Assembly: GCF_009826895.1 (NCBI RefSeq)
Contig: NZ_WUMV01000001.1
Location: forward strand, 671,413-735,412
DNA: 64,000 bases
Reading direction: 5' to 3'
DNA from: Stappia sediminis
GTDB lineage: Bacteria > Pseudomonadota > Alphaproteobacteria > Rhizobiales > Stappiaceae
Every line of letters starts with the position of its first letter. The first letter of the stretch is position 1. Below, in pieces: positions 1 to 7,450 of the stretch. The position numbers were made by a program, and so were the translations under genes. The notes beneath the pieces were generated by a model. It searched no databases and had not been told where the DNA came from. It saw only the letters and a list, made by a program, of their open reading frames with translations.

Positions 1-1
1 C

Positions 2-892
2 GCGCCGGAAATCGCTGAGATCGTGCTCGGGCAGTCGCCCGTCATTCTCGATATCGAGCTGGTCGACTATGCGGCTTCGGTGGAAGATCGCCTCCAGGTT
101 GTGATAGCGCGACGTACCGGCCTTTCAGCCGCCGTTGCCGCCGCGGTCGCCGAAGTCGGTGCGTTGGATGCCTGCATTGCGCTGGTCGAGAACGAGACCG
201 CGAGGATCGCGCAGTTCAGCATGGCCCGCCTGGTGGAGCGTCATGGCGAGGTGGCGGCTCTGCGCAATGCCCTGATGGCGCGCGGCGATACGCCGCTCCA
301 CATCCGCCAGATGCTCTTGAAGCGGCTGGGCGACATGCTTTCCACGCATCCGCTCGTCCAAAGCGGCCTGTCGCCGGACCGCATCGAACAGGCGGTGGTG
401 GAAGCGCGCGACAGGGCAACGGTCGCGATGGCTTGCGATGTCACGGCGCAGGAGGCGGAGGCACTGGTGGAGCACCTGCGCGTTTCGGAACAATTGACGG
501 CAGGGCTGTTGTTGCGCGCGGTTTGTGCCGGCAACATCCGCTTGTTCGAGGCGGCATTGGCGCGGCTGACGGATGTTCCCCTGCCGCGCGTGTTCGATAT
601 CGTCGGCGCGGGACGTGTGGGGGCTCTCAGGGCCTTGCTTTCGAAATCCGGACTGCCGCCGCGCACCCATAGGGCCTTCGTTATCGCGATCGAGGTCTGG
701 CGCGATCTGCGCGATGACGTCATTCCCGGCGATCCGCTGACGACGCGGCGCATGGTGGAACGCATACTCACCCGATACGAGGATTTCGATCAGAACGAAC
801 TCGACGATCTCCTTGCCATGCTGCGCCGTGTGGCGACGGAAACCGCGCGAGAAGCCGCCCGTGCGTTCGTTGACCGTACGCTTGCGGCCTGA
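2..892 (+). CDS. DUF2336 domain protein, 5'-truncated by the window edge
   Basis: The reading frame is open to the first base of the window, so the start lies upstream. The GTG at 23 is only an internal codon. The 296 visible residues are mostly alpha-helical, rich in Ala, Leu and Arg, with no signal peptide or membrane segment, and match the alphaproteobacterial DUF2336 family (usually about 360 aa). These proteins have repeat-like helical domains of unknown biochemical role. The gene next to it encodes an Hpt protein and the one after that a single-domain response regulator, both on the other strand, so a signalling role is an inference from context. The family call is fairly sure; the function is unknown. 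Confidence 0.7.
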   Translation, partial: APEIAEIVLGQSPVILDIELVDYAASVEDRLQVVIARRTGLSAAVAAAVAEVGALDACIALVENETARIAQFSMARLVERHGEVAALRNALMARGDTPLHIRQMLLKRLGDMLSTHPLVQSGLSPDRIEQAVVEARDRATVAMACDVTAQEAEALVEHLRVSEQLTAGLLLRAVCAGNIRLFEAALARLTDVPLPRVFDIVGAGRVGALRALLSKSGLPPRTHRAFVIAIEVWRDLRDDVIPGDPLTTRRMVERILTRYEDFDQNELDDLLAMLRRVATETAREAARAFVDRTLAA

Positions 893-1030
893 CCTACGGT
901 CCTTTCCGGCAATTCCGCTGCAATTGAATGCACGGCTACCGTTGGAACATATTGAACCTGTGTCGATTTCCTGATCCACCAAACCAACGTTGCTTCGGTG
1001 GAAGGAGCTCTAATCTCGCTTTGCAGCCTG

Positions 1031-1543
1031 TCAGCTTCGCTGGGCGATAAAATCGTCGGTGACGTCCGCAAGCCGTTCCACCAGGGCCTTGGCCGTGCGG
1101 TTTTCGTCCGTTGCCCGCTCCGCAACCATGGCGCGGATGGCGTCCACATGCTGCTGAAGCAGGGTCTTGGGCACATCCCTCGTCGGCTTCACGCTCTCCA
1201 GCAGATAGCAGAGATTTCCGGCGATAGCGCCGACGAGCGGAAAGCCCAGCGTGCCAGCCTGTCCCTTAATATCGTGGCTTGCTCGAAATATTTCGTCGCC
1301 GGCGTCTGCGGAGATGGACGATTCGCCCGCCGCCTTTGCCCAGACATCGAAAAGCGTCTGCACTTCATCGCCCATCCACCGGTCGAACTCGGCGGAAAGG
1401 CTCTCAAGCGCTTCTTCCGCGGCCTTGACCGGATCGAAGCGGGCGGCTTCCCGTTCATCGAGTACCCGGACCTTGGCGCGCAGGTCGCGCGGTGGCTTCA
1501 CCACCTCGTAGTCCGATGTTTCGTTCGCGTTGTCACCCGCCAT
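1031..1543 (-). CDS. Hpt domain phosphotransfer protein
   Basis: A 170-aa protein. After a charged, Ala/Glu-rich N-terminal part it carries the Hpt signature ASHDIKGQAGTLGF with the likely phosphorylated histidine at His90. It has no kinase ATPase domain, so it would relay phosphate between a hybrid kinase and a response regulator. The next gene downstream in the window, on the same strand, encodes a receiver-only protein and is the obvious candidate partner. No histidine kinase is present in the window, so the phosphodonor must be encoded elsewhere. The gene lies tail to tail with the DUF2336 gene. Start ATG at 1543 is the only good choice. Cytoplasmic. Confidence 0.82.
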   Translation of the reverse strand: MAGDNANETSDYEVVKPPRDLRAKVRVLDEREAARFDPVKAAEEALESLSAEFDRWMGDEVQTLFDVWAKAAGESSISADAGDEIFRASHDIKGQAGTLGFPLVGAIAGNLCYLLESVKPTRDVPKTLLQQHVDAIRAMVAERATDENRTAKALVERLADVTDDFIAQRS

Positions 1544-1692
1544 GTCGTATGTCCCAAGGAGCCGTCCGTAATCGGATCAGACTATAGAATCGCATAAAAG
1601 TTGATTGATTATATAGGCTGTCCACATTTTCGGTTTGCCCGTCGTCGCATTTTTCCGCGGCAGAAGTTATCGCCCGCATGTATTGCGTGGCA

Positions 1693-2244
1693 CTATCTGG
1701 TGCCGGTCCGCCGGATCTGGCCGGGCTGATCCAGTTCGTATTGATCCACCATCGGGCCGCCGCGTCGTTCCTCGCCCGTATAGTCCGTCGCCCGGAAACG
1801 GCGGCGATCCGGCCCGAAGAAGGTCTTCGTGCGAATGAAATCGCGCTGGTTGAGAACGCAGTTCGCAATTCTGAGGTAAAGACCCTTCGTGGAGATCGGC
1901 TTGCAGAGCACTTCGCTTACGCCGGCATCGCGAGCGGCGATGATATGCCGCTTCTCGGAGTAGGCGGTGACGGCGATAATCGGCACGAAACAACCCGGGC
2001 GCGGGCTTTTTCTGATCATCCGGGTGAGTTCCGCCCCGTTTAGAAACGGCATGCGCCAGTCCAGCAGGACGATGTCCGGCCCGATTTTCTGAAACATTTC
2101 CCAGGCTTCGATGCCATCTTCGGCTTCCACGATCTCGCGAAGGCCAAGCCCGTCCAGAACGGTATGCAGGATTTTGCGCATGTGGACATTGTCGTCCACA
2201 ATCATTGCCGTAATCTTCGAAAGGTCGACCCGAAGATAGTTCAT
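1693..2244 (-). CDS. CheY-like response regulator with FFGPDRRR tail
   Basis: With the ATG at 2244 the protein has 183 aa. An in-frame extension to 2289 exists, but its residues are unlike a receiver start. The receiver domain spans about residues 10-130: acidic pair Asp17-Asp18, phospho-acceptor Asp62 in LLDWRMP, Thr93, and Lys115 in CKPIS. There is no DNA-binding domain. Instead a basic C-terminal tail carries FFGPDRRRF (142-150), a motif I recall from other alphaproteobacterial receiver proteins. It probably receives phosphate from the neighbouring Hpt protein and acts by protein-protein contact. Output target unknown. Confidence 0.85.
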   Translation of the reverse strand: MNYLRVDLSKITAMIVDDNVHMRKILHTVLDGLGLREIVEAEDGIEAWEMFQKIGPDIVLLDWRMPFLNGAELTRMIRKSPRPGCFVPIIAVTAYSEKRHIIAARDAGVSEVLCKPISTKGLYLRIANCVLNQRDFIRTKTFFGPDRRRFRATDYTGEERRGGPMVDQYELDQPGQIRRTGTR

Positions 2245-2394
2245 CGCGAGTGTTTTCTTTCGCCTGAAGGTAAAAAAATGTCTGCTCACGCAAGCGGACC
2301 TGGAAAAAATACAAAGTTTTCCTTAAGGAAGTGCGAAAGAAGAGGCGTTGTATCGATGGGGCGATCTTTATTCAGGCCTGATGAATTGCCGCGC

Positions 2395-3177
2395 TCAATA
2401 TCGGAACATTTCGCTCAATATTCGTTCGTCCCAGCCGTGGCCATCGTCGAAGGCGATCAGGCTGGAGTTTTTCGGGTCTTCGTGCACCATTACCCGCGTG
2501 ACGTGGCGAATTTCCGTGTGGTCGGCGGCGGCACTCACCGGTCGCTTGTCGGCTTCCAGCACTTCGATTTCCACACGCGCGCGGTTGGGAAGCAACGCGC
2601 CGCGCCAACGCCTTGGCCGGAAGGCGCTGATGGGCGTCAGCGCCAGGAGCTGAGCTTCTATCGGCAGGATGGGCCCGTGGGCGGAAAGGTTGTAGGCCGT
2701 GCTGCCGGCGGGCGTTGCGACCAGTACGCCGTCGCAGACGAGTTCTTCCATGCGCACACGTCCGTCGACCGAGATTTTCAGCTTCGCCGCCTGATAGGTT
2801 TGGCGCAGAAGCGAGACCTCGTTGATCGCGAGCGCTGCGTGTTCATGCCCGCTCATGTCGGTCGCTTCCATCACAAGTGGATGAAGCTCGGTCGTGACCG
2901 CCTTGCGTATCCGTTCCAGCAGGCCGCTTTCATCGTAATCGTTCATGAGAAAGCCGACGGAGCCCCGGTTCATGCCGTAGATCGGTTTGCCGGAGTTCAT
3001 GAAGCGGTGCAGCGTCTGCAGCATGAGGCCGTCGCCGCCGAGCGCCACGATACAGTCCGCCGCCTTGAGGCTGTGCGATCCGTAGCGGCTTTCCAGCGCC
3101 TCGCGCGCGACCTGCGCATCGTCCGTCGGGCTGGCGACGAAGGCTAATGTTTCGATACTTTCCAGTCTGGAGTTCAT
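2395..3177 (-). CDS. nadK: NAD kinase
   Basis: Phosphorylates NAD to NADP using ATP. The glycine-rich GGDG motif that binds ATP and metal is at about residues 47-50 (context [12 protein letters not shown]). Further family blocks are [15 protein letters not shown], the NE motif in AINEVSLLR, and [22 protein letters not shown]. Length about 260 aa is normal for the alphaproteobacterial type. The chosen ATG at 3177 begins MNSRLESI; an alternative 5 codons upstream (3192) is less likely. It is divergent from cutA, with a short shared intergenic region. Cytoplasmic housekeeping enzyme. Confidence 0.93.
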   Translation of the reverse strand: MNSRLESIETLAFVASPTDDAQVAREALESRYGSHSLKAADCIVALGGDGLMLQTLHRFMNSGKPIYGMNRGSVGFLMNDYDESGLLERIRKAVTTELHPLVMEATDMSGHEHAALAINEVSLLRQTYQAAKLKISVDGRVRMEELVCDGVLVATPAGSTAYNLSAHGPILPIEAQLLALTPISAFRPRRWRGALLPNRARVEIEVLEADKRPVSAAADHTEIRHVTRVMVHEDPKNSSLIAFDDGHGWDERILSEMFRY

Positions 3178-3234
3178 GCGGCTCCTCCCCATTCAGGAGG
3201 TAACATGCCGCGCGGAAAATGGGAATCCTCTCGA

Positions 3235-3567
3235 ATGACGACGAAAAGCGATATCGTACTGATCTACGCAACCTTTCCTGACGAAAAGGCGGCGCGCGAG
3301 GCGGCCCGCGCCCTTATCGGCGAGCGCCTGGCGGCTTGCGTCAACTTCTGGCCCGGCATGCGCTCCGTCTATCGCTGGCAAGGCGAGGTGGAGGAGGGTG
3401 AAGAGATCGTCTTCATCGCCAAGACGACCGTGGAAAATGCCGCAAGGGTGAGGGCGCGCATTGCCGAAATGCATCCTTACGATGAACCTGCCATGGTCGA
3501 CATTGCGACGCTTGGCGGCGCGGAAAGCTATCTCGGCTGGATCCGGGCCGAAACCTCGGGCAACTAA
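3235..3567 (+). CDS. cutA: Divalent-cation tolerance protein CutA
   Basis: A 110-aa protein from the ATG at 3235 (MTTKSDIVLIYATF). An in-frame start ten codons upstream would add an atypical basic leader. It shows the CutA1 ferredoxin-like fold blocks: YATFPDEKAAREAA, the conserved LAACVNFWPGMRSVYRWQGEVE, and HPYDEPAMV near the C-terminus. CutA1 proteins form stable trimers linked to tolerance of copper and other divalent metals, though the mechanism is not settled. The gene ends two bases before the convergent end of the SulP transporter gene. Confidence 0.93.
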   Translation: MTTKSDIVLIYATFPDEKAAREAARALIGERLAACVNFWPGMRSVYRWQGEVEEGEEIVFIAKTTVENAARVRARIAEMHPYDEPAMVDIATLGGAESYLGWIRAETSGN

Positions 3568-3569
3568 AC

Positions 3570-5294
3570 TCAAGCGCCACCCGCCGTCGTACGCCGGATG
3601 TGCGAAAGCGCCTTGTCCAGCGTCTGGAAAAAGCGGACCTGCGGCGGCGCGACGCCATGGCGGTGCAGCTCGTGGCGCACGTGCGGGGCCGCACCGCAAA
3701 TGATGAGCCTGACGCCTTTGGCGGACGCTTTGCGCGCAGCCCCCGCGACAGTATCCGCGGCGGTCGAATCGAGGAATGGCACAGTGTGAAAATCCAGCAC
3801 GAGAGCCTTGTGCCGGTCCGCGATACGGTCGAGGACGGTGCCGATCTTGGACGCCGCGCCGAAGAAGAAGGCGCCTGAGATCCGGTAGACGACGATATCC
3901 GGGTCGGTGGCGAGGCTCGCGTCGTAGGGCTTTCTTTCGCCGTTCGCCGTGTCGCTGACGTCGTCGAGCGAGAATGTCATGTGGTGGTCGATGGCGATGG
4001 TGCGCGCCAACCGGTCGATGAAGAGCACGGAACCCAGAAGAACGCCGACGACGATTGCCTCCGTAAGGTCGGCGAAAACCGTCAGCAGGAAGGTCACGGC
4101 CAGTACGATCGCATCGCCCCGCGCGCCGCGGGCGAGAGCGGAGATCGCGTGTTTTTCGATCATGTTCCAGGCCACGACCGCCAGGACGCCGGCAAGTGCG
4201 GCGAGCGGAATATAGCCGGCAAGCGGAGCGGCGATCAGGATGAACGCCAGCAGGAAAGCGGCATGCAGCATGCCCGAGACGGGGCTTCGCCCGCCTGCGC
4301 GTACGTTCGTGGCCGTGCGCGCGATCGTGCCCGTTACGCAGATGCCGCCGAAAAGAGCCGATGCGATATTGGCGGCGCCCTGGGCCACAAGCTCGCAATT
4401 CGACCTGTGGCGGCGTCCCGTCATGCCGTCCGCCACGACCGCCGAAAGCAGGGATTCGATGGCGCCCAGCAGCGCGAAGGCGATGGCGTCGGGCAGAAGC
4501 GCATGCATTCTCGAAAGCGTTATTTCCGGCAGATGGGGTGCCGGCAGGCCGGCCGGAATGCCGCCGAAGCGGCTGCCGATCGTTTCCACGGGCAAGGAGA
4601 ATACGGCCGAAACCGCCGATAGCGCCACGACCGCGATCAGCATTCCCGGCCAGTTCGGTCGCAGCCGTTTCAGGACCAGGATGATCGCCACCGCCGAAGC
4701 CGCAACGATGAATGCCGCAGGCGAAAAGCTCGGCAGCGCCACCCAGAGCGCCGGTATCTTATCGAGGATCGGGCCCGGTTCACCGCCGGAAAGCGTCAGG
4801 CCCAGAAGTTCCTTGATCTGGCTTGCGAAGATGATGACGCCGATGCCGGCGGTAAATCCCACCGTCACGGGGAAGGGGATGAACTTGATATAGGTTCCAA
4901 GCCTGAGGAAGCCGATCGCAAGAAGGAAGGCGCCGGCCATCATGGTGGCGAGGATGAGCCCGTCCGGCCCGTGTCGCGCAACGGTTGCCGCCACCAGCAC
5001 GATGAAGGCGCCCGCCGGGCCGCCGATCTGAAATCGGCTTCCGCCAAGCGCGGAGACGAAAAAGCCGCCGACGATTGCCGTGATCAATCCTTTGTCGGGT
5101 GAAACGCCGGAGGCGATCGCGATCGCCATGGACAACGGCAGGGCGACGATTGCAACCGTCAGGCCGGCGATGGCGTCGGCGCGAAGGTCCTTCAGGCCGT
5201 ATCCCTCGCGAAGCACGGTTACGAGCTTCGGCGTGAAAAGCTCGATGAATCCGGGGTGCTCGTCTGCGTGGCGTGTCGCGCTGCCTGCGTCCAT
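3570..5294 (-). CDS. SulP-family anion transporter with STAS domain
   Basis: A 574-aa inner-membrane transporter. The N-terminal 420 residues hold the SulP transmembrane core with the family signature near the start (GLKDLRADAIAGLTVAIVALP), helix pairs such as SGVSPDKGLITAIVGG, and about a dozen hydrophobic segments. The C-terminal 120 residues form a STAS domain (VYRISGAFFFGAASKI, then VLDFHTVPFLDSTAADT). SulP proteins carry sulfate, bicarbonate or dicarboxylates. No carbonic anhydrase or sulfur gene is adjacent, so the substrate cannot be decided. Starts at the ATG at 5294. Confidence 0.9.
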   Translation of the reverse strand: MDAGSATRHADEHPGFIELFTPKLVTVLREGYGLKDLRADAIAGLTVAIVALPLSMAIAIASGVSPDKGLITAIVGGFFVSALGGSRFQIGGPAGAFIVLVAATVARHGPDGLILATMMAGAFLLAIGFLRLGTYIKFIPFPVTVGFTAGIGVIIFASQIKELLGLTLSGGEPGPILDKIPALWVALPSFSPAAFIVAASAVAIILVLKRLRPNWPGMLIAVVALSAVSAVFSLPVETIGSRFGGIPAGLPAPHLPEITLSRMHALLPDAIAFALLGAIESLLSAVVADGMTGRRHRSNCELVAQGAANIASALFGGICVTGTIARTATNVRAGGRSPVSGMLHAAFLLAFILIAAPLAGYIPLAALAGVLAVVAWNMIEKHAISALARGARGDAIVLAVTFLLTVFADLTEAIVVGVLLGSVLFIDRLARTIAIDHHMTFSLDDVSDTANGERKPYDASLATDPDIVVYRISGAFFFGAASKIGTVLDRIADRHKALVLDFHTVPFLDSTAADTVAGAARKASAKGVRLIICGAAPHVRHELHRHGVAPPQVRFFQTLDKALSHIRRTTAGGA

Positions 5295-5346
5295 GGCCTG
5301 CCTCGTGCTAAAGCTGCTCTGTCACGACAATGTCACGGCGCGCGGG

Positions 5347-5613
5347 TCAAACCTGCGCATGATCCGCCGTTTCTTTCAGCCGCACGCCTCGTCCCCCGCT
5401 GTGGCTCGGCTGGTTGTCGGAAAGAAGCTCGATACCGGCCCGGTCGAGCGCCTCGACAACCTTGATGAGCGTATCGACGACACCACGCACGTTGCCTGCG
5501 CTTGCTTCCATTCGCTGGATCGTGGGCAGCGAGACGCCCGCCAATTCGGCAAGCTTTTTTTGGTCGATGCCAAGCAGCGCGCGGGCGGCGCGCATCTGGG
5601 CGGCTGTTATCAT
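5347..5613 (-). CDS. Small XRE-family HTH regulator
   Basis: With the ATG at 5613 (MITAAQMRAARALLGI) the product is 88 aa. A compact Cro/C1-type helix-turn-helix fills residues 5-45 (QMRAARALLGIDQKKLAELAGVSLPTIQRMEA), followed by a short segment on which VEALDRAGIEL is typical of XRE proteins of the HipB/antitoxin kind. No toxin gene is adjacent, so an antitoxin role has no support. Two inverted repeats directly upstream (5638-5672) are candidate autoregulatory operators. The longer reading from the TTG at 5655 would overlap the first repeat and is rejected. Confidence 0.8.
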   Translation of the reverse strand: MITAAQMRAARALLGIDQKKLAELAGVSLPTIQRMEASAGNVRGVVDTLIKVVEALDRAGIELLSDNQPSHSGGRGVRLKETADHAQV

Positions 5614-5637
5614 CGTTGAATTCCAGTCTATCGATAC

Positions 5638-5672
5638 TGATGTTTCATACATCAATTATCTTGCTTAAGATA
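5638..5672. promoter_or_regulatory. Tandem inverted repeats upstream of the XRE gene
   Basis: Two perfect inverted repeats lie side by side: TGATGT-N5-ACATCA at 5638-5654 and TATCTT-N4-AAGATA at 5657-5672. They start 25 bases upstream of the XRE start codon in locally AT-rich sequence. Placement and symmetry fit operator sites for an autoregulating HTH dimer, or a promoter-overlapping site. This is inference from symmetry only. Confidence 0.45.
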
Positions 5673-5751
5673 GCAATGTTAAAGGATTGAAGACAAGCGT
5701 TTTGGTTGCAGGAAATGCAGCCCGGCTGCAGTGGGAAGAATGGATGCAGCG

Positions 5752-6687
5752 TCAGCTTCCGTCGTCTTCCGCCTTCATGGACGCTATCGGCTGGATCGCT
5801 TTGAGATAGGCGGCGACCGCCTCGCGATATTCGCCAGGCAGTTTGGCCCAGTTTTCCTGAACCGATGCCATGCTGCCGCCGACGGAATCGTATTCCGGCG
5901 TAAAACCGCTTTCCAGGAAGAAGGCGATGTCGGCGGCCGACCAGTTCCCGATGCCATCGGCATGTGGCGTAATGTTTGGGATCCGGCCCCTGCCGCCTTC
6001 CGGGTTGGGCGCGCCGGCCATCCAGCGTTCGGCGTTGAGGCCGCCGAAAATATCGCGAGGCGTGTGGCATTCCGCGCAGTGTCCCGGACCAGTTGCAAGA
6101 TAGGCGCCGCGGTTCGTCGTCTCGTCCCAGTTCGGGTTCGCCTCGAAAGGCCGGTCGGAAAGGTAAAGCAGCTTCCACAGGCCGATGCCCGGACGAATGG
6201 AGTAGGGGAAATCGAGGTCGTGCCCGGCCACTTCGTTGTCGGAAGCCGGAAGTGTGTCGAGAAAGGCTTTCAGGTCTATCAAGTCCCCGTAGCGCATCTT
6301 CTCGTAGGAGGCGTAGGGAAAGGCCGGATAGTAATGCCGCCCGTCTGGGGAGGTTCCCTTCACCATGGCGGTGATGAAGTCCGCCGTGCTCCATCCGCCT
6401 ATGCCTTGGGCGTTGGAGGTGGAGATATTGGGAACGCGGAAAAGGCCGAAGGGCGTCTTGAGCTCGAGACCGCCTTGCAGCACGAACTTGTCGTCGCCCT
6501 TCGCGTCCTTGGCGGCGTGACAGGAGGCACAGCCTCCTGCCCAGAACATGCGCTCTCCGTTGGTGAGATCGGGGTCCCGCTCCGGTATGGCCGAGGCCTC
6601 TATGTGTTGGGGCCGGGTGAACCAGAGCCCGGCGACCACCGCCAGAAGAAACAGCCCCAGAAGCCGGGAGAGAGAGCGCTTTGCCAT
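5752..6687 (-). CDS. Membrane-anchored or secreted diheme cytochrome c
   Basis: A 311-aa protein with an N-terminal hydrophobic segment (residues 8-23) that is either an uncleaved anchor or a signal peptide. There are two heme c sites: CASCH at 53-57 and CAECH at 204-208. Each half has the usual distal Met region (for example NISTSNAQGIGGWS and NITPHADGIGNWS), so it is a tandem class I cytochrome of the type found as the electron-accepting subunit of periplasmic dehydrogenases. No dehydrogenase gene lies beside it. The following gene encodes a cytochrome c' family protein only 9 bases upstream on the same strand, so the two are probably co-transcribed. Electron partner unknown. Confidence 0.88.
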   Translation of the reverse strand: MAKRSLSRLLGLFLLAVVAGLWFTRPQHIEASAIPERDPDLTNGERMFWAGGCASCHAAKDAKGDDKFVLQGGLELKTPFGLFRVPNISTSNAQGIGGWSTADFITAMVKGTSPDGRHYYPAFPYASYEKMRYGDLIDLKAFLDTLPASDNEVAGHDLDFPYSIRPGIGLWKLLYLSDRPFEANPNWDETTNRGAYLATGPGHCAECHTPRDIFGGLNAERWMAGAPNPEGGRGRIPNITPHADGIGNWSAADIAFFLESGFTPEYDSVGGSMASVQENWAKLPGEYREAVAAYLKAIQPIASMKAEDDGS

Positions 6688-6696
6688 CGCCGCCTG

Positions 6697-7143
6697 TCAG
6701 TTCTTTTCCAGCCGGTATTTTTCGTGACAGGCCTGACAGTTATCGGCCACGGAACCCAGGCTAGCCTTGAGCTGGTCGAGGCCGCTTGTCGCCGCCGGAA
6801 TTGCCGCCAGCGCGGCATTCTCAAGCTTCAGCGCGGTCGCCTCGAACCCTGCCTTGTCCTTCCAGATTTCAGGTGAAGCTCTTGTTTTGCCGCCGGTTTC
6901 GCTGCCTTCGGGAAAGAGGGTGGGGAAGGCGACAGCGCCTGCAAAGATTTCACGCAAGGCAAGTTCCGCCGTAAGGGCGTCATACTCGATCTCGCCCTTC
7001 ACCATCTTGAAAAGCGCTCCGGCAGACGCTCCGTTCGACTTCATGATGTTTTGCCGCGTCGAAATCGGATCCTCGCTCGCAAAGGCGGCGCCTGCAAAGA
7101 CGGCAAGACCGGTAATCCCTGTGATAGCAACTCTTTTCAGCAT
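6697..7143 (-). CDS. Cytochrome c-556 / cytochrome c' family protein
   Basis: A 148-aa protein from the ATG at 7143 (MLKRVAITGI), with a cleavable signal peptide ending near AGAAFASED. The heme motif is C-terminal (DNCQACHEKYR), the hallmark of class II four-helix-bundle cytochromes, and the body is helical (ISTRQNIMKSNGASAGALFKMVKG). Members carry electrons or bind NO in the periplasm. It lies directly upstream of the diheme cytochrome gene on the same strand. Because the organism denitrifies, NO binding is conceivable, but nothing in the sequence shows it. Confidence 0.87.
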   Translation of the reverse strand: MLKRVAITGITGLAVFAGAAFASEDPISTRQNIMKSNGASAGALFKMVKGEIEYDALTAELALREIFAGAVAFPTLFPEGSETGGKTRASPEIWKDKAGFEATALKLENAALAAIPAATSGLDQLKASLGSVADNCQACHEKYRLEKN

Positions 7144-7450
7144 TTTGCCCTCCGGCAATTGCAGTGAGATTGATGTCGGCTCGGATCTTTGATCCGCAGG
7201 GACTTTCCCAAGGCAACGTTAGGTCAGCAAGTCTTCGGGAATCACGAGCGCGTGAACCTCCTGAGTGTGAAGGCTTTCATTCCGCTCGGTGAAAATCAAC
7301 CGGCGAAGGAGCCAAGGAGATTGCCGGTCCGGTTGAGAAGGGGGATATCGCCCGGAAAAGAAGAAAATGTGCTGACTTATTGCGCTGCGTCAATTCCGAC
7401 ATATTTTTACCGGCATATACGAAGGAAGCGCATTTTATTGGTGCAATCGC
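7144..7450. other. Intergenic region between divergent cytochrome and phaC genes
   Basis: 307 bases with no convincing gene; the open frame at 7189-7557 runs across phaC and has no family resemblance. The region should hold the divergent promoters. The stretch near phaC (about 7370-7440) is the most AT-rich part. No clear Shine-Dalgarno sequence stands immediately before the phaC ATG, and I see no strong hairpin. Confidence 0.5.

Noticed and set aside
5347..5613. Antitoxin of a toxin-antitoxin pair
   Set aside because: No small toxin-like gene lies on either side; the neighbours are a SulP transporter and a cytochrome gene.
7365..7405. Possible FNR-like site TTGCG-N4-GTCAA upstream of phaC
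   Set aside because: Only the right half matches; the left half differs at two of five bases, and there is no functional link of phaC with denitrification.
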